64,000 nt of DNA from Rathayibacter sp. Leaf185 (GTDB taxonomy: Bacteria > Actinomycetota > Actinomycetes > Actinomycetales > Microbacteriaceae), in NCBI RefSeq assembly GCF_001423885.1, contig NZ_LMPP01000001.1, forward strand, positions 721,543 through 785,542, written 5' to 3'. Both the position numbers and the translations under genes were made by a program. Below are positions 26,676 through 34,535 of the stretch, one piece after another (within the stretch, counting starts at the first letter, position 1; every line of letters starts with the position of its first letter). The notes under the pieces were generated by a model. It was not told where the DNA came from. It ran no database searches and saw only the letters and a program-made list of their open reading frames with translations.

Positions 26676-27203
26676 GTGTCCGACGCCGCCGACCGTGCCG
26701 CGCGCTACTCCCAGGGCCGCGGATCCGGGGAGGACCCCGGCCCGACCATCCCCGAGGACGCCCAGGAGCGGGCCGCGTTCATCGAGACCTCGATCCAGCA
26801 GGCGATCCGCCGGGGCGACTTCGACGATCTGCCCGGTGCGGGGAAACCGCTCGAGGGCCTCGGGCAGGCGCACGATCCCGACTGGTGGATCCGCCGCAAG
26901 ATCGAGCGCGAGAACCTGACCGGACTCGGCCCGGCCGCGTTCCTCCTCCGCGCCGAGGACCGCCGGCTGAACGACGAGCTCGACCGGCTCGTGCGCGAGT
27001 CGGAGGTGCGTGCGACGCTCGTCGACTTCAATCGCCGCGTCGTCGAGGCGCGCCGTCAGCTGCTCGGCGGGCCGCCGGTGGTGACTCCGCTCCGCGATGT
27101 CGACGCCGAGGTCGCGGCGTGGGCGGACCGGCGGGCGTCGCGAGCGCGCCCGCCCGAGCCGCCGCCGGCTCGACGCCGCTGGTGGCGCCGAGCGCAACCC
27201 TGA
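26676..27203 (+). CDS. DnaJ homologue-type DUF1992 protein
   Basis: A 175-residue protein. The central block AFIETSIQQAIRRGDFDDLPGAGKPLEGLG followed by DWWIRRKIERENL is the DUF1992 (DnaJ homologue subfamily C member 28-like) signature. The C-terminal third is basic and ends RRWWRRAQP. Start GTG 26676 is 4 bp after the stop of the PPOX-like gene. The family is widespread but poorly characterised. Cytoplasmic. Confidence 0.88.
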   Translation: MSDAADRAARYSQGRGSGEDPGPTIPEDAQERAAFIETSIQQAIRRGDFDDLPGAGKPLEGLGQAHDPDWWIRRKIERENLTGLGPAAFLLRAEDRRLNDELDRLVRESEVRATLVDFNRRVVEARRQLLGGPPVVTPLRDVDAEVAAWADRRASRARPPEPPPARRRWWRRAQP

Positions 27204-27237
27204 CGGTGATCGGCCCGGCGCTCCTAGGCTCGGGAGC

Positions 27238-28416
27238 ATGACGGCATCGCGGACGGACGTGCTCGTGGTCGGCGGCGGACCGGTCGGCGCGTTCCTCGGC
27301 GCGCTCCTCGCCGCGAACGGCGTCGACGTGCAGGTCTGGGAGCGGCGGACCGCCGTGCCGTCCGGATCGCGCGCCATCGGGATCCACCCGCCCTCGCTCG
27401 ACGCGTTCGCGCCGATCGACGCCGCGGCGCCGATCCTGGCCGAGGGCGTGCGGGTGCGCGAGGGAGTCGCGCGCAGCCGCGGTCGCACCCTCGGGACCCT
27501 GTCCTTCGCGCGCGCGTCGAGCACGCATCCGTACGTCGTCACCCTCGACCAGCACCGCACCGAGCAGATCCTGCGCGACCAGCTGCGCGCCCGGGCTCCC
27601 GACGCGCTGCGGACAGGAGTGGGACTGACCGGCCTGCAGCGTGCACGTGACCACGTCGACGCCACCGGCATCGCGGAGGACGGCACGGCGACGGCCGTCC
27701 GCGCGTCGTTCGTCGTCGGCGCCGACGGCGCGCGCAGCACCGTCCGCGAGCTGCTCGGGATCGGGACCAGCGGCCGCGATTACCCCGACCGCTACGTGAT
27801 GGGCGACTTCGCCGACCCCGAACCCGCCTCGCGCGCCTCCTCCGCCCTGGTCGACGTCGGCCCCGACGGAGTCGTCGAGTCGTTCCCGCTGCCGGGCGGG
27901 CGCCGCCGGTACGTGGCGCTCCGGGGCGCGTCCGAGCTGGAGGATCCGACCGGCCCCGTGGATCCGGACGCCGCGACGGCCCTCGCCGCGGTCGTGCGGG
28001 CGCGGACCGGCGCCGACCTCGACCCCGCGACCTGCACGATGACCAGCGGCTTCGGCGTCCGCCGCCGCGCCGCCGACCGCCTCGGCGTCGGCCGCGTCGT
28101 GCTGATCGGCGACGCCGCGCACGAGATCAGCCCCATCGGCGGTCAGGGGATGAACCTCGGCTGGCTCGACGCCGCCGAGCTCGCTCCCCTGCTCACCGGC
28201 GCGGTCCGCGCGGGCTCCGCGGGGCCGTGGCCCGGCTTCGCGCGGCGCCGCGCGGTGGTCGCACGCCGGGCGGCCGACCAGGCGGAGGCGAACATGGCGC
28301 TCGGGCGCCCCGTGCACGGTCTCGGCCGCGCGGGTCGCGAGGCCGGGCTGCGGGTGGCGCTGGCGCTCCCCTCCGCGGATCTGCTCGCCCGCGTCTACGC
28401 GATGCGCTGGTCGTGA
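27238..28416 (+). CDS. FAD-dependent monooxygenase (PHBH fold)
   Basis: A 392-residue class A flavoprotein monooxygenase. It has the GxGxxG motif VVGGGPVGAFLGALLAANG with VWERR ending strand 2, FVVGADGARSTVRELLG (the DG motif) near residue 160, and VLIGDAAHEISPIGGQGMNLGWLDA (the GD motif) near residue 288. These are the three fingerprints of the family, which hydroxylates aromatic or polycyclic substrates with NAD(P)H and oxygen. A TAGGCT box ends 7 nt before the ATG, implying leaderless transcription. Its neighbour, the UbiA prenyltransferase, is convergent. The substrate is unknown. Confidence 0.92.
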   Translation: MTASRTDVLVVGGGPVGAFLGALLAANGVDVQVWERRTAVPSGSRAIGIHPPSLDAFAPIDAAAPILAEGVRVREGVARSRGRTLGTLSFARASSTHPYVVTLDQHRTEQILRDQLRARAPDALRTGVGLTGLQRARDHVDATGIAEDGTATAVRASFVVGADGARSTVRELLGIGTSGRDYPDRYVMGDFADPEPASRASSALVDVGPDGVVESFPLPGGRRRYVALRGASELEDPTGPVDPDAATALAAVVRARTGADLDPATCTMTSGFGVRRRAADRLGVGRVVLIGDAAHEISPIGGQGMNLGWLDAAELAPLLTGAVRAGSAGPWPGFARRRAVVARRAADQAEANMALGRPVHGLGRAGREAGLRVALALPSADLLARVYAMRWS

Positions 28417-28424
28417 CGCGAGGC

Positions 28425-29276
28425 TCAGGCGACGAGCCGCGCTCCTGAGAGGCCGAGCTCGACCACGAGCACGAGCGACGCGATGATCACGAGCCGGAAC
28501 AGCGTCCTGCTCGGCGGCCCCGACAGCACCAGCCGGATGCCGACGGCCGCGAGGGCGACCACGATCGCGGTCCCCGCGACAGCGAGCGCGACTCCGACGC
28601 CCTCGACCGGCTCGTCGCCGACGACCTGACCGACGAGCACGAGCACCGCCGCGACGACCAGCGAGCCGAACGCGACCACGCCCGAGCGCCGCAGGCCGAG
28701 CCGGTGCGGGAACCCGCGGACGCCGGTCGCCGCATCGTCGACGAGGTCGGGCAGGACGTTGGTGCAGTGGATCGCGATGCCGAAGACGGCCCCGGTCGCG
28801 ATCGCCCACGCGGCCGGAAGCTGATCACCTCCCGCCGAGACCGCGACGACCGGCAGCAGCCCGAACGCGACGACGAACGGAGCGACCGAGAACGCCGTGC
28901 GCTTGAGCCCGGCGTCGTAGGCCCAGCCGGCGCCGACGAGCACCAGGTGCGCGACGGCCGCGACCGGCCCGAGCAGGAGCGAGAGCACGACCGCGACCAC
29001 CGCGGTGACGACGGCGGCGGCCCGCACCTCGCCGACGCTGATGCGACCGAGCGCGACCGGCTTGTCGGTGCGGCCCACGGCACGATCGCGGTCGGCGTCG
29101 ATCCAGTCGTTCGCCAGCCCGATCGACAGCTGCCCGGCGAGGACGGCGAGAGCGACGAGGACCACGATCCCGGGCACGTGACCGGAGGCGGCGGCCAGAA
29201 CCGTCGCCAGCACGGTCACGGTGACGGTCGGCCCGGGATGCGACGACGCCAGCAGGAGGCGCACCCGGGAGCTCAT
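28425..29276 (-). CDS. UbiA family prenyltransferase
   Basis: A 283-residue membrane protein with about nine predicted helices. The first Asp-rich motif NDWIDADRDRAVGRTDKP near residue 56 binds the prenyl diphosphate through Mg2+, and the second acidic motif corresponds to LPDLVDDAATG near residue 178. The family prenylates aromatic or other acceptors (menaquinone, heme O and related). No other quinone genes are adjacent, so the acceptor is not known. It is convergent with the FAD monooxygenase and divergent from pnuC. Confidence 0.9.
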   Translation of the reverse strand: MSSRVRLLLASSHPGPTVTVTVLATVLAAASGHVPGIVVLVALAVLAGQLSIGLANDWIDADRDRAVGRTDKPVALGRISVGEVRAAAVVTAVVAVVLSLLLGPVAAVAHLVLVGAGWAYDAGLKRTAFSVAPFVVAFGLLPVVAVSAGGDQLPAAWAIATGAVFGIAIHCTNVLPDLVDDAATGVRGFPHRLGLRRSGVVAFGSLVVAAVLVLVGQVVGDEPVEGVGVALAVAGTAIVVALAAVGIRLVLSGPPSRTLFRLVIIASLVLVVELGLSGARLVA

Positions 29277-29358
29277 CGTGCCAGCCTACGTGCGCCACTC
29301 GAGCACGGAATGTCCACGCCTCCGCCATGGTTGGGGTCATCGTTCTGAGGAGGACCAC

Positions 29359-30021
29359 GTGGACGTCGTGAACTGGCTGTTCGACGCACAGCTCGTCATC
29401 GGTGATCAGACGATCCTGTGGCGCGAGGTCATCGGAAACGTCTTCGGGCTGCTCAGCGCGCTCGGCGGCATGCGCCGGAAGGTCTGGGCGTGGCCCGTCG
29501 GGCTGATCGGCAACGCGCTGCTGTTCACCGTGTTCATGGGGGCGCTGTTCGACACTCCGAACCCGGTGAACCTGCTCGGCCAGGCCGGCCGGCAGGTGAT
29601 GTTCATCATCGTCAGCATCTACGGCTGGTACCGCTGGACGCACCGCCCCGAGGCGGCGACCATGATCGAGCCGCGGTGGGCCTCCTGGCGCACGCGCGGG
29701 CTGCTGGTGCTCGGCATGATCGGCGGCACCGCGGTGCTGACTCCGGTGTTCCGCGCGCTCGGCTCCTACGAGCCGGTGTGGAGCGACGCCTGGATCTTCG
29801 TCGGCTCGCTGCTCGCCACCTACGGGATGGCGAAGGGCTGGGTCGAGTTCTGGCTGATCTGGGTCGCTGTCGACCTCGTCGGCGTGCCGCTGCTCTTCTC
29901 GGCCGGCTACTACGCCTCCGGGCTGATGTACGTCTTCTACGGCGCGTTCACGCTGACCGGCTTCTTCGTCTGGCTGCGCCAGGCCCGCCGCCCCGTCCCG
30001 CCGATCGTCACCGTCGGCTGA
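29359..30021 (+). CDS. pnuC: PnuC-type nicotinamide riboside transporter
   Basis: A 220-residue membrane protein with about seven predicted helices. The PnuC family pattern is clear: EVIGNVFGLLSALGGMRRKVWAWPVGLIGNALLF, then RQVMFIIVSIYGWYRW, and FVGSLLATYGMAKGWVEFWLIWVAVDLVGVPLLF. These are facilitators of nicotinamide riboside or related vitamin uptake. Start GTG 29359 follows GAGGAGGA. The 3' end faces the Fur/Zur gene, with a long stem-loop in between. Confidence 0.92.
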   Translation: MDVVNWLFDAQLVIGDQTILWREVIGNVFGLLSALGGMRRKVWAWPVGLIGNALLFTVFMGALFDTPNPVNLLGQAGRQVMFIIVSIYGWYRWTHRPEAATMIEPRWASWRTRGLLVLGMIGGTAVLTPVFRALGSYEPVWSDAWIFVGSLLATYGMAKGWVEFWLIWVAVDLVGVPLLFSAGYYASGLMYVFYGAFTLTGFFVWLRQARRPVPPIVTVG

Positions 30022-30035
30022 CCCTCCCGACCTGC

Positions 30036-30100
30036 TCCGCGAGATGCCACTTCGGTACGCCTCCCCCGGCGTGTCGCGTACCCAAGTGGCATATCGCGGA
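30036..30100. terminator. Long stem-loop between convergent pnuC and fur-type genes
   Basis: The left arm 30036-30060 and the right arm 30076-30100 are 25 nt each and complementary except at two positions, with a 15-nt loop. Core arm sequence is ATGCCACTT-n-GGTACGC. Placed between convergent genes, it probably terminates both, although its length is unusual. Confidence 0.75.
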
Positions 30101-30105
30101 GGGGA

Positions 30106-30525
30106 TCAGGCGAGCGCGCGCGTGCAGTCCGCGCAGAGGCCGAACACGTCGACCACGTGGTGCGCCTCGGTGAATCCGTTCTGCGCCGCGACGGAGCGGG
30201 CCCACGTCTCGACCTCGTCGGCCGCGATCTCGACGGTCAGCCCGCAGCGCCGGCAGATCAGGTGGTGGTGGTGCGTGCCCGGCGTGCAGGCCCGGTAGAG
30301 GCTCTCGCCCTCGGGCGACTGCAGCGAGTCGGCCTCGCCCTCGCCGGCCAGGTCGGACAGCGCGCGGTAGACCGTCGCGAGCCCGATCGGCGATCCGGAG
30401 GCGTGCAGCGCACTGTGCAGGCCCTGCGCACTCACGAAGTCGTCGCGGCCCGTCAGCGCCTCGCGCACCGCCTCGCGCTGCCACGTGTTGCGCTTGACCA
30501 CGGGCGTCCCGTCCTTCTTCTCCAC
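30106..30525 (-). CDS. zur: Fur family regulator, probable zinc uptake regulator Zur
   Basis: A 139-residue Fur-family repressor. The winged helix covers about residues 10-80 (DDFVSAQGLHSAL then GLATVYRALSDLAGEGEADS). The metal and dimer domain has THHHHLICRRCG and then FGLCADCTRAL, the two CxxC pairs of the structural zinc site plus regulatory His residues. It is transcribed in the same direction as the znu-like ABC operon and a Zur-like palindrome overlaps that operon's promoter, which supports zinc rather than iron. GTG 30525 is preferred because a TAGCGT box ends 7 nt upstream; a GTG at 30534 would overlap the box. Confidence 0.9.
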   Translation of the reverse strand: MEKKDGTPVVKRNTWQREAVREALTGRDDFVSAQGLHSALHASGSPIGLATVYRALSDLAGEGEADSLQSPEGESLYRACTPGTHHHHLICRRCGLTVEIAADEVETWARSVAAQNGFTEAHHVVDVFGLCADCTRALA

Positions 30526-30535
30526 TCGCCCCACG

Positions 30536-31402
30536 CTACGCGCCGACCCTGAGCCGCGCGGTCCGGCGGACCCCGTTGCGGCCGATGATCCGGCAGACCA
30601 CGTAGATCGTGAACGAGATCGTGGTCACGTAGGGGCTGATCGGCACGGAGCCGCCGAGCGCCAGCAGGATCCCGCCGACGAGCGAGGCGACCGCGAAGAG
30701 GACGCTCAGCAGCGGCACGACGACCGGCGACGCCGAGACGCGCAGCGCGGCGGCGGCCGGAGTGACCAGGATCGCGAGCACGAGCAGCGAGCCGACGATC
30801 TGCACCGAGACGGCGACCGCGAGACCGAGCAGCAGCATGAACGCGATCGACAGCGCCCGCGTCGGGATCCCGCGGGCAGCGGCGACGTCGGCGTCGACGC
30901 TCGCGAAGGTCAGCGGTCGCCAGATCAGCGCCAGCCCGATGACGACCACGACCGAGATCGCGATCAGCCAGCCGAGCTGCGGGTCGTCGACGGCCACGAT
31001 CTGCCCGGTGAGCAGGCCGAACTTGTTCGCGCTGCGCCCGGGGTACAGCGCGAGGCAGAGGATGCCGAGCCCGAGGCCGAACGGCATCAGCACGGCGATG
31101 ATCGAGTTGCGATCCCTCGCGCGCGAGCCGAGCAGACCGATCAGCAGGGCGGCGATGAGCGAGCCGATGATCGAGCCCTGCACGACTCCGACGCCCAGCA
31201 GCAGGCCGGCGGAGGCGCCCGCGAACGACAGCTCGCTGATGCCGTGCACCGCGAAGGCCATGTCGCGCGACATCACGAAGACGCCGATGAGGCCGCCGAC
31301 GACGCCGAGGACCGCCCCGGCGATCACCGAGTTCATCAGCAGCGCGAGCAGCGCCCCGTAGTCCGAGAAGTCGAAGATCTGCGACCAGACGTCGTCGGTC
31401 AT
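30536..31402 (-). CDS. znuB: Zinc/manganese-type ABC transporter permease
   Basis: A 288-residue membrane protein of the ABC-3 permease family with about eight helices. Typical segments are MNSVIAGAVLGVVGGLIGVFVMSRDMAFAVHGISELSFAGAS near the N-terminus and SIAFMLLLGLAVAVSVQIVGSLLVLAILVTPAAAA. The family imports Zn2+ or Mn2+. Its ATG overlaps the stop of the ATPase gene (ATGA). The stop is 11 bp from the Fur-type gene start, so the regulator may be partly co-transcribed. Confidence 0.93.
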   Translation of the reverse strand: MTDDVWSQIFDFSDYGALLALLMNSVIAGAVLGVVGGLIGVFVMSRDMAFAVHGISELSFAGASAGLLLGVGVVQGSIIGSLIAALLIGLLGSRARDRNSIIAVLMPFGLGLGILCLALYPGRSANKFGLLTGQIVAVDDPQLGWLIAISVVVVIGLALIWRPLTFASVDADVAAARGIPTRALSIAFMLLLGLAVAVSVQIVGSLLVLAILVTPAAAALRVSASPVVVPLLSVLFAVASLVGGILLALGGSVPISPYVTTISFTIYVVCRIIGRNGVRRTARLRVGA

Positions 31403-32262
31403 GCGCGCTCCTCCCTGTGCTCGTGGCCGTGCTCGTGCTCGTGGACGTGGCTGTGATCGGGTGCGCCGACCACGATCACGCGGCCGCGGGCGCGGATGAC
31501 GTCGACGGGTGCGTCGTAGAGCTCGCTGAGCACCTCCGAGCGCAGCACCTCGTCGGGCGTTCCGACGCGGAACCGGCCGCCGGCGAGGTAGAGCACGCGG
31601 TCGACCATCCCGAGCACCGGATTCACGTCGTGCGTGACGAACAGGACGCCGAGGTCGCGCTCGCGGCGGTGCCGGTCGATCAGCTCGCTCACCGCGCGCT
31701 GGTGCGCGAGGTCGAGGGCGATCAGCGGCTCGTCGCAGAGCAGGAGCGCGGGATCGCCCGCGAGAGCCTGGCCGACGCGGACGCGCTGCTGCTCGCCTCC
31801 GGAGAGACTGCCGATCGGGGCGTCGCCGAACTCGATGGCGCCGACCGACTCGAGCAGCGCGTCGACCTGAGCGCGCCGCGAGCGCGAGGGAAGCGGCAGG
31901 CCGAAGCGGTGGCCGTCGATCCCGAGGCCGATAAGGTCGCGGGCGCGCAACGGGGTGCCGTCGTCGGCGAGCTTCTGCTGGGGGATGTATCCGATGCGGC
32001 GGTTGCCGCGGTGGACCGGCGCACCGAGGACGCGCAGCTCGCCCTCGCTCAGGGCCTGCTGACCGAGCACGGCCTTCAGGAGGCTCGTCTTGCCCGATCC
32101 GTTCGCACCGAGGACCGCGACGAACTCCCCCGCCTGCACGTCGAGGTCGACGCCGCTCCACAGCTCGCGGTCGCCGAAGCGGAGCCCGGCGCCGCGCAGC
32201 TGCAGCACCGAAGGGCCCGCCTCCGAGGAAGCGGGCCCGGCAGTCGGGTCGGTCGGGGTCAC
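31399..32262 (-). CDS. znuC: Zinc-type ABC transporter ATP-binding protein with His-rich tail
   Basis: A 287-residue ATPase. Walker A GANGSGKTS near residue 52, Q-loop YIPQQK, signature LSGGEQQR near residue 153, Walker B LLLCDEP, and the H-loop FVTHD are all present. After the usual domain, the last 20 residues form a His/Glu tail (HSHVHEHEHGHEH) that could bind zinc, which is uncommon on the cytoplasmic ATPase. It is translationally coupled to the permease and to the binding-protein gene upstream (ATG overlapping its stop). Confidence 0.94.
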   Translation of the reverse strand: MTPTDPTAGPASSEAGPSVLQLRGAGLRFGDRELWSGVDLDVQAGEFVAVLGANGSGKTSLLKAVLGQQALSEGELRVLGAPVHRGNRRIGYIPQQKLADDGTPLRARDLIGLGIDGHRFGLPLPSRSRRAQVDALLESVGAIEFGDAPIGSLSGGEQQRVRVGQALAGDPALLLCDEPLIALDLAHQRAVSELIDRHRRERDLGVLFVTHDVNPVLGMVDRVLYLAGGRFRVGTPDEVLRSEVLSELYDAPVDVIRARGRVIVVGAPDHSHVHEHEHGHEHREERA

Positions 32263-33248
32263 GACGAGAGGGCTCCCTCGATCGCATCGAGGTTCGCGGT
32301 CATCCAGCCGACGTACCCGCCGGCGTCCTCGGGCAGCGTCTCGGTGACGCCGACCGCGGGGATCCCGGCCGCGTCGGCGGCGTCGAGGAGCGCGTCGGTC
32401 TGGGCGCTCTCGGTCTGCTCGTTGTAGATCAGGGCGTCGACCGTCTTGTCCGAGAAGAGGGCGAGGGTGTCCTGGAGCGTGGTCGCGGGCACGTCGGTGC
32501 CCTCCTCGACCGCCTCGCTGAACGCCTCCGGAGTCGCGTTCACGAGCCCGAGGGCGTCGGTCATGTAGAGCGGCACGGGCTCGGTGATGGCGATCGACGC
32601 GCCGCCGAGAGAGCCCTTGAGCTCCTCCTCACGGTCGACCAGAGCGCTCAGCTCGCCGTCGAGGGACTCGGCATTGGACTCGAAGGTCGACGCGTTGCCG
32701 GGGTCGATGCTCGAGAGCTCGTCGCGGATCTGCCCGACGACGTCGCGCACGGCCGAGATGTCGTACCAGACGTGCTCGTTGTACTCGGCGTGCTCGTGGC
32801 CGTCCTCGTCGGAGTGCCCCTCCTCCGCCTCGTCGGTGTGCTCGGCCTCGTCCTCGTGGGCGTGCTCGTCCTCGAGGCCGGCGACGACCGTCGCGGTGAT
32901 GACGGGCGCCTCGGAGGAGGAGGCGTCGAGCATGGTCTCGATGAACGGGTCGTAGCCTCCGCCGTTCTCGATCACGAGCGCGGCGTCCGAGACGGCGAGC
33001 TGGTCGCGGGCGGTGGCCTCGTACTCGTGCGGGTCCTTGTCGGGGCTGTCGATGATGCTCGTCACCTCGACGAGGTCGCCGCCGACGCTCGAGGCGAGGT
33101 CGCCGTAGACGTCGGTCGAGGCCACGATCCGCACGGGCCCGTCGGTCGCGGCGTCGGAGGCGGCACCGGTGCCGGAGCACGCGGACAGCGCAAGAGCGGA
33201 GGCGCCGAGGAGGGCGGCGAGCGAGAGGGTGCGGGTGCGGGTCGTCAC
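32259..33248 (-). CDS. znuA: Zinc-binding lipoprotein of ABC transporter (ZnuA type)
   Basis: A 329-residue cluster 9 metal-binding protein. The signal LSLAALLGASALALSAC has a lipobox LSAC. The mature N-terminal lobe begins VRIVASTDVYGDLASSVGG and includes DPHEYEATARDQLAVSDAALVIENGGGYD with a first His ligand. A His/Asp/Glu-rich loop follows at about residues 125-155, as in ZnuA proteins, then NEHVWYDISAVRDVV with a second His ligand. GTG 33248 is chosen because it sits about 40 nt downstream of the predicted start point; a longer frame would begin upstream of it. First gene of the zinc operon. Confidence 0.93.
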   Translation of the reverse strand: MTTRTRTLSLAALLGASALALSACSGTGAASDAATDGPVRIVASTDVYGDLASSVGGDLVEVTSIIDSPDKDPHEYEATARDQLAVSDAALVIENGGGYDPFIETMLDASSSEAPVITATVVAGLEDEHAHEDEAEHTDEAEEGHSDEDGHEHAEYNEHVWYDISAVRDVVGQIRDELSSIDPGNASTFESNAESLDGELSALVDREEELKGSLGGASIAITEPVPLYMTDALGLVNATPEAFSEAVEEGTDVPATTLQDTLALFSDKTVDALIYNEQTESAQTDALLDAADAAGIPAVGVTETLPEDAGGYVGWMTANLDAIEGALSS

Positions 33249-33294
33249 AGGAGGCGCCAATCTAGGTCCGGGGTCGGACGGTCGGTGTGCCCAC

Positions 33295-33324
33295 ACGGTA
33301 CCGGCTATTGATAACGATTGTCAA
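33295..33324 (-). promoter_or_regulatory. Predicted promoter of the zinc ABC operon
   Basis: On the minus strand TTGACA (33324-33319) and TACCGT (33300-33295) are 18 bp apart. The -35 box lies within the Zur-like palindrome. Confidence 0.6.
33308..33324. promoter_or_regulatory. Zur-like operator
   Basis: TTGATAACGATTGTCAA is a 17-bp imperfect palindrome (TTGA-A and T-TCAA arms; 12 of 17 positions match the reverse complement). It resembles actinobacterial Zur boxes and covers the -35 element of the znuACB-type operon. The adjacent Fur/Zur gene encodes the likely binder. Confidence 0.7.
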
Positions 33325-33377
33325 AATCGTGAGGAGCGGCGACGGAGGAGGCTCCATCGGCGTGGGAGATTAGGGGC

Positions 33378-34412
33378 ATGACGCGGGCGACGACGATGCA
33401 GGACGTGGCACGCCTCGCCGGGGTGTCTACCAAGACCGTGTCGAACGTCCTCTCCGGCTACGAGCACGTCTCCGAGCGGATGCGGGTGCGCGTGATGGCG
33501 GCGGTCGACGAGCTCGAGTACGAGATCAACACCGCGGCGCGAGCACTGCGTTCAGGGCGGACCCGGGTCCTCGGCCTCGCGGTCCCGGAACTGAGCCAGG
33601 CGTACTTCGCGGAGCTCGCCGACGCCGTGATCACCGCCGCCCGAGAGCGCGGGTACACGGTGCTCATCGAGCAGACCGACGTCTCCGACAGCGACGAGAT
33701 CGCGGTCGTCGCGTCGATGAAGCGGCACGCCATCGCGGGGCTCATCTACAGCCCGTCGGCCGTCGCGACCGGCGACGTCACGCAGCTCGACGCCGAGTAC
33801 CCGCTCGTCGTGCTCGGCGACCGAGTCGTCGAGAGCCGCGCCGACCACCTGGTGCTCCCGGACATCGAGGCCGTCCGGGCCATGACCGAGCACCTCCTCG
33901 CCCTCGGTCGCCGCCGCATCGCCTTCCTCGGCGCACCCGCCGAGGGCGCCACCGGGACGGGCGCCCTGCGACTCCGCGGGTACCTCGATGCGCTGGAGGC
34001 GGCCGGCACGGCCGCGGATCCGTCGCTCGTGCTCGACGCCCCGCTCTGGCACCGCACGGAGGGGTCGCAGGCACTGGAGCAGCTCCTCGAGGGCGGCACG
34101 AGCCTCGACGCGCTCGTCTGCTGCAACGACGCCCTCGCCCTGGGAGCCATGGGCGCACTGCAGCGCGCCGGGAGGCGGATCCCCGAGGACGTCGCCGTGA
34201 TCGGCTTCGACGACATCGAGGACAGCCGGCACTCGACCCCGCGGCTGAGCACCGTCTCTCCCCGCCGGGCCGACATCGCCCGACGCGCCGTCGAACTGCT
34301 GCTGGCCCGGATCGACAGCACGGAGGAGCCGGGCCGGCACGAGGCCGTCGTCGAGCAGCTGGGCTACTCGCTCCTGCTGCGCGAATCGACGACCGGTCGC
34401 GCCGCTCTCTGA
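33378..34412 (+). CDS. LacI family transcriptional regulator
   Basis: A 344-residue LacI/GalR protein. The HTH (MQDVARLAGVSTKTVSNVLSG) is at the N-terminus, followed by hinge NTAARALRSGRTRVLGLAVP and effector domain with DALVCCNDALALGAMGAL and DVAVIGFDDIEDSRHSTPRLS. It is immediately upstream of and co-directional with the ABC sugar operon, and the perfect palindrome at 34456-34471 lies in that operon's promoter. No ribosome site; a GAGATT box ends 6 nt before the ATG. Probably represses the ABC/glycosidase operon. Confidence 0.93.
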   Translation: MTRATTMQDVARLAGVSTKTVSNVLSGYEHVSERMRVRVMAAVDELEYEINTAARALRSGRTRVLGLAVPELSQAYFAELADAVITAARERGYTVLIEQTDVSDSDEIAVVASMKRHAIAGLIYSPSAVATGDVTQLDAEYPLVVLGDRVVESRADHLVLPDIEAVRAMTEHLLALGRRRIAFLGAPAEGATGTGALRLRGYLDALEAAGTAADPSLVLDAPLWHRTEGSQALEQLLEGGTSLDALVCCNDALALGAMGALQRAGRRIPEDVAVIGFDDIEDSRHSTPRLSTVSPRRADIARRAVELLLARIDSTEEPGRHEAVVEQLGYSLLLRESTTGRAAL

Positions 34413-34422
34413 CGCGGCGTTG

Positions 34423-34451
34423 TTGACACGGCCGCCCCGCTGACCTAGGTT
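34423..34451 (+). promoter_or_regulatory. Predicted promoter of the second sugar ABC operon
   Basis: TTGACA (34423-34428) and TAGGTT (34446-34451) are separated by 17 bp. Transcription would start near 34458, inside the palindromic operator. Confidence 0.65.
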
Positions 34452-34455
34452 CACA

Positions 34456-34471
34456 TTTACATCGATGTAAA
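34456..34471. promoter_or_regulatory. Perfect 16-bp palindrome, LacI-type operator
   Basis: TTTACATCGATGTAAA reads the same on both strands, is centred on CG as LacI/GalR operators usually are, and overlaps the predicted start point of the sugar ABC operon. Confidence 0.75.
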
Positions 34472-34535
34472 TATCGATCCCCTCCCACTCCACACGCGTG
34501 CCACAGCGATGTCGCACGCAGATTGCAGGTACTCA

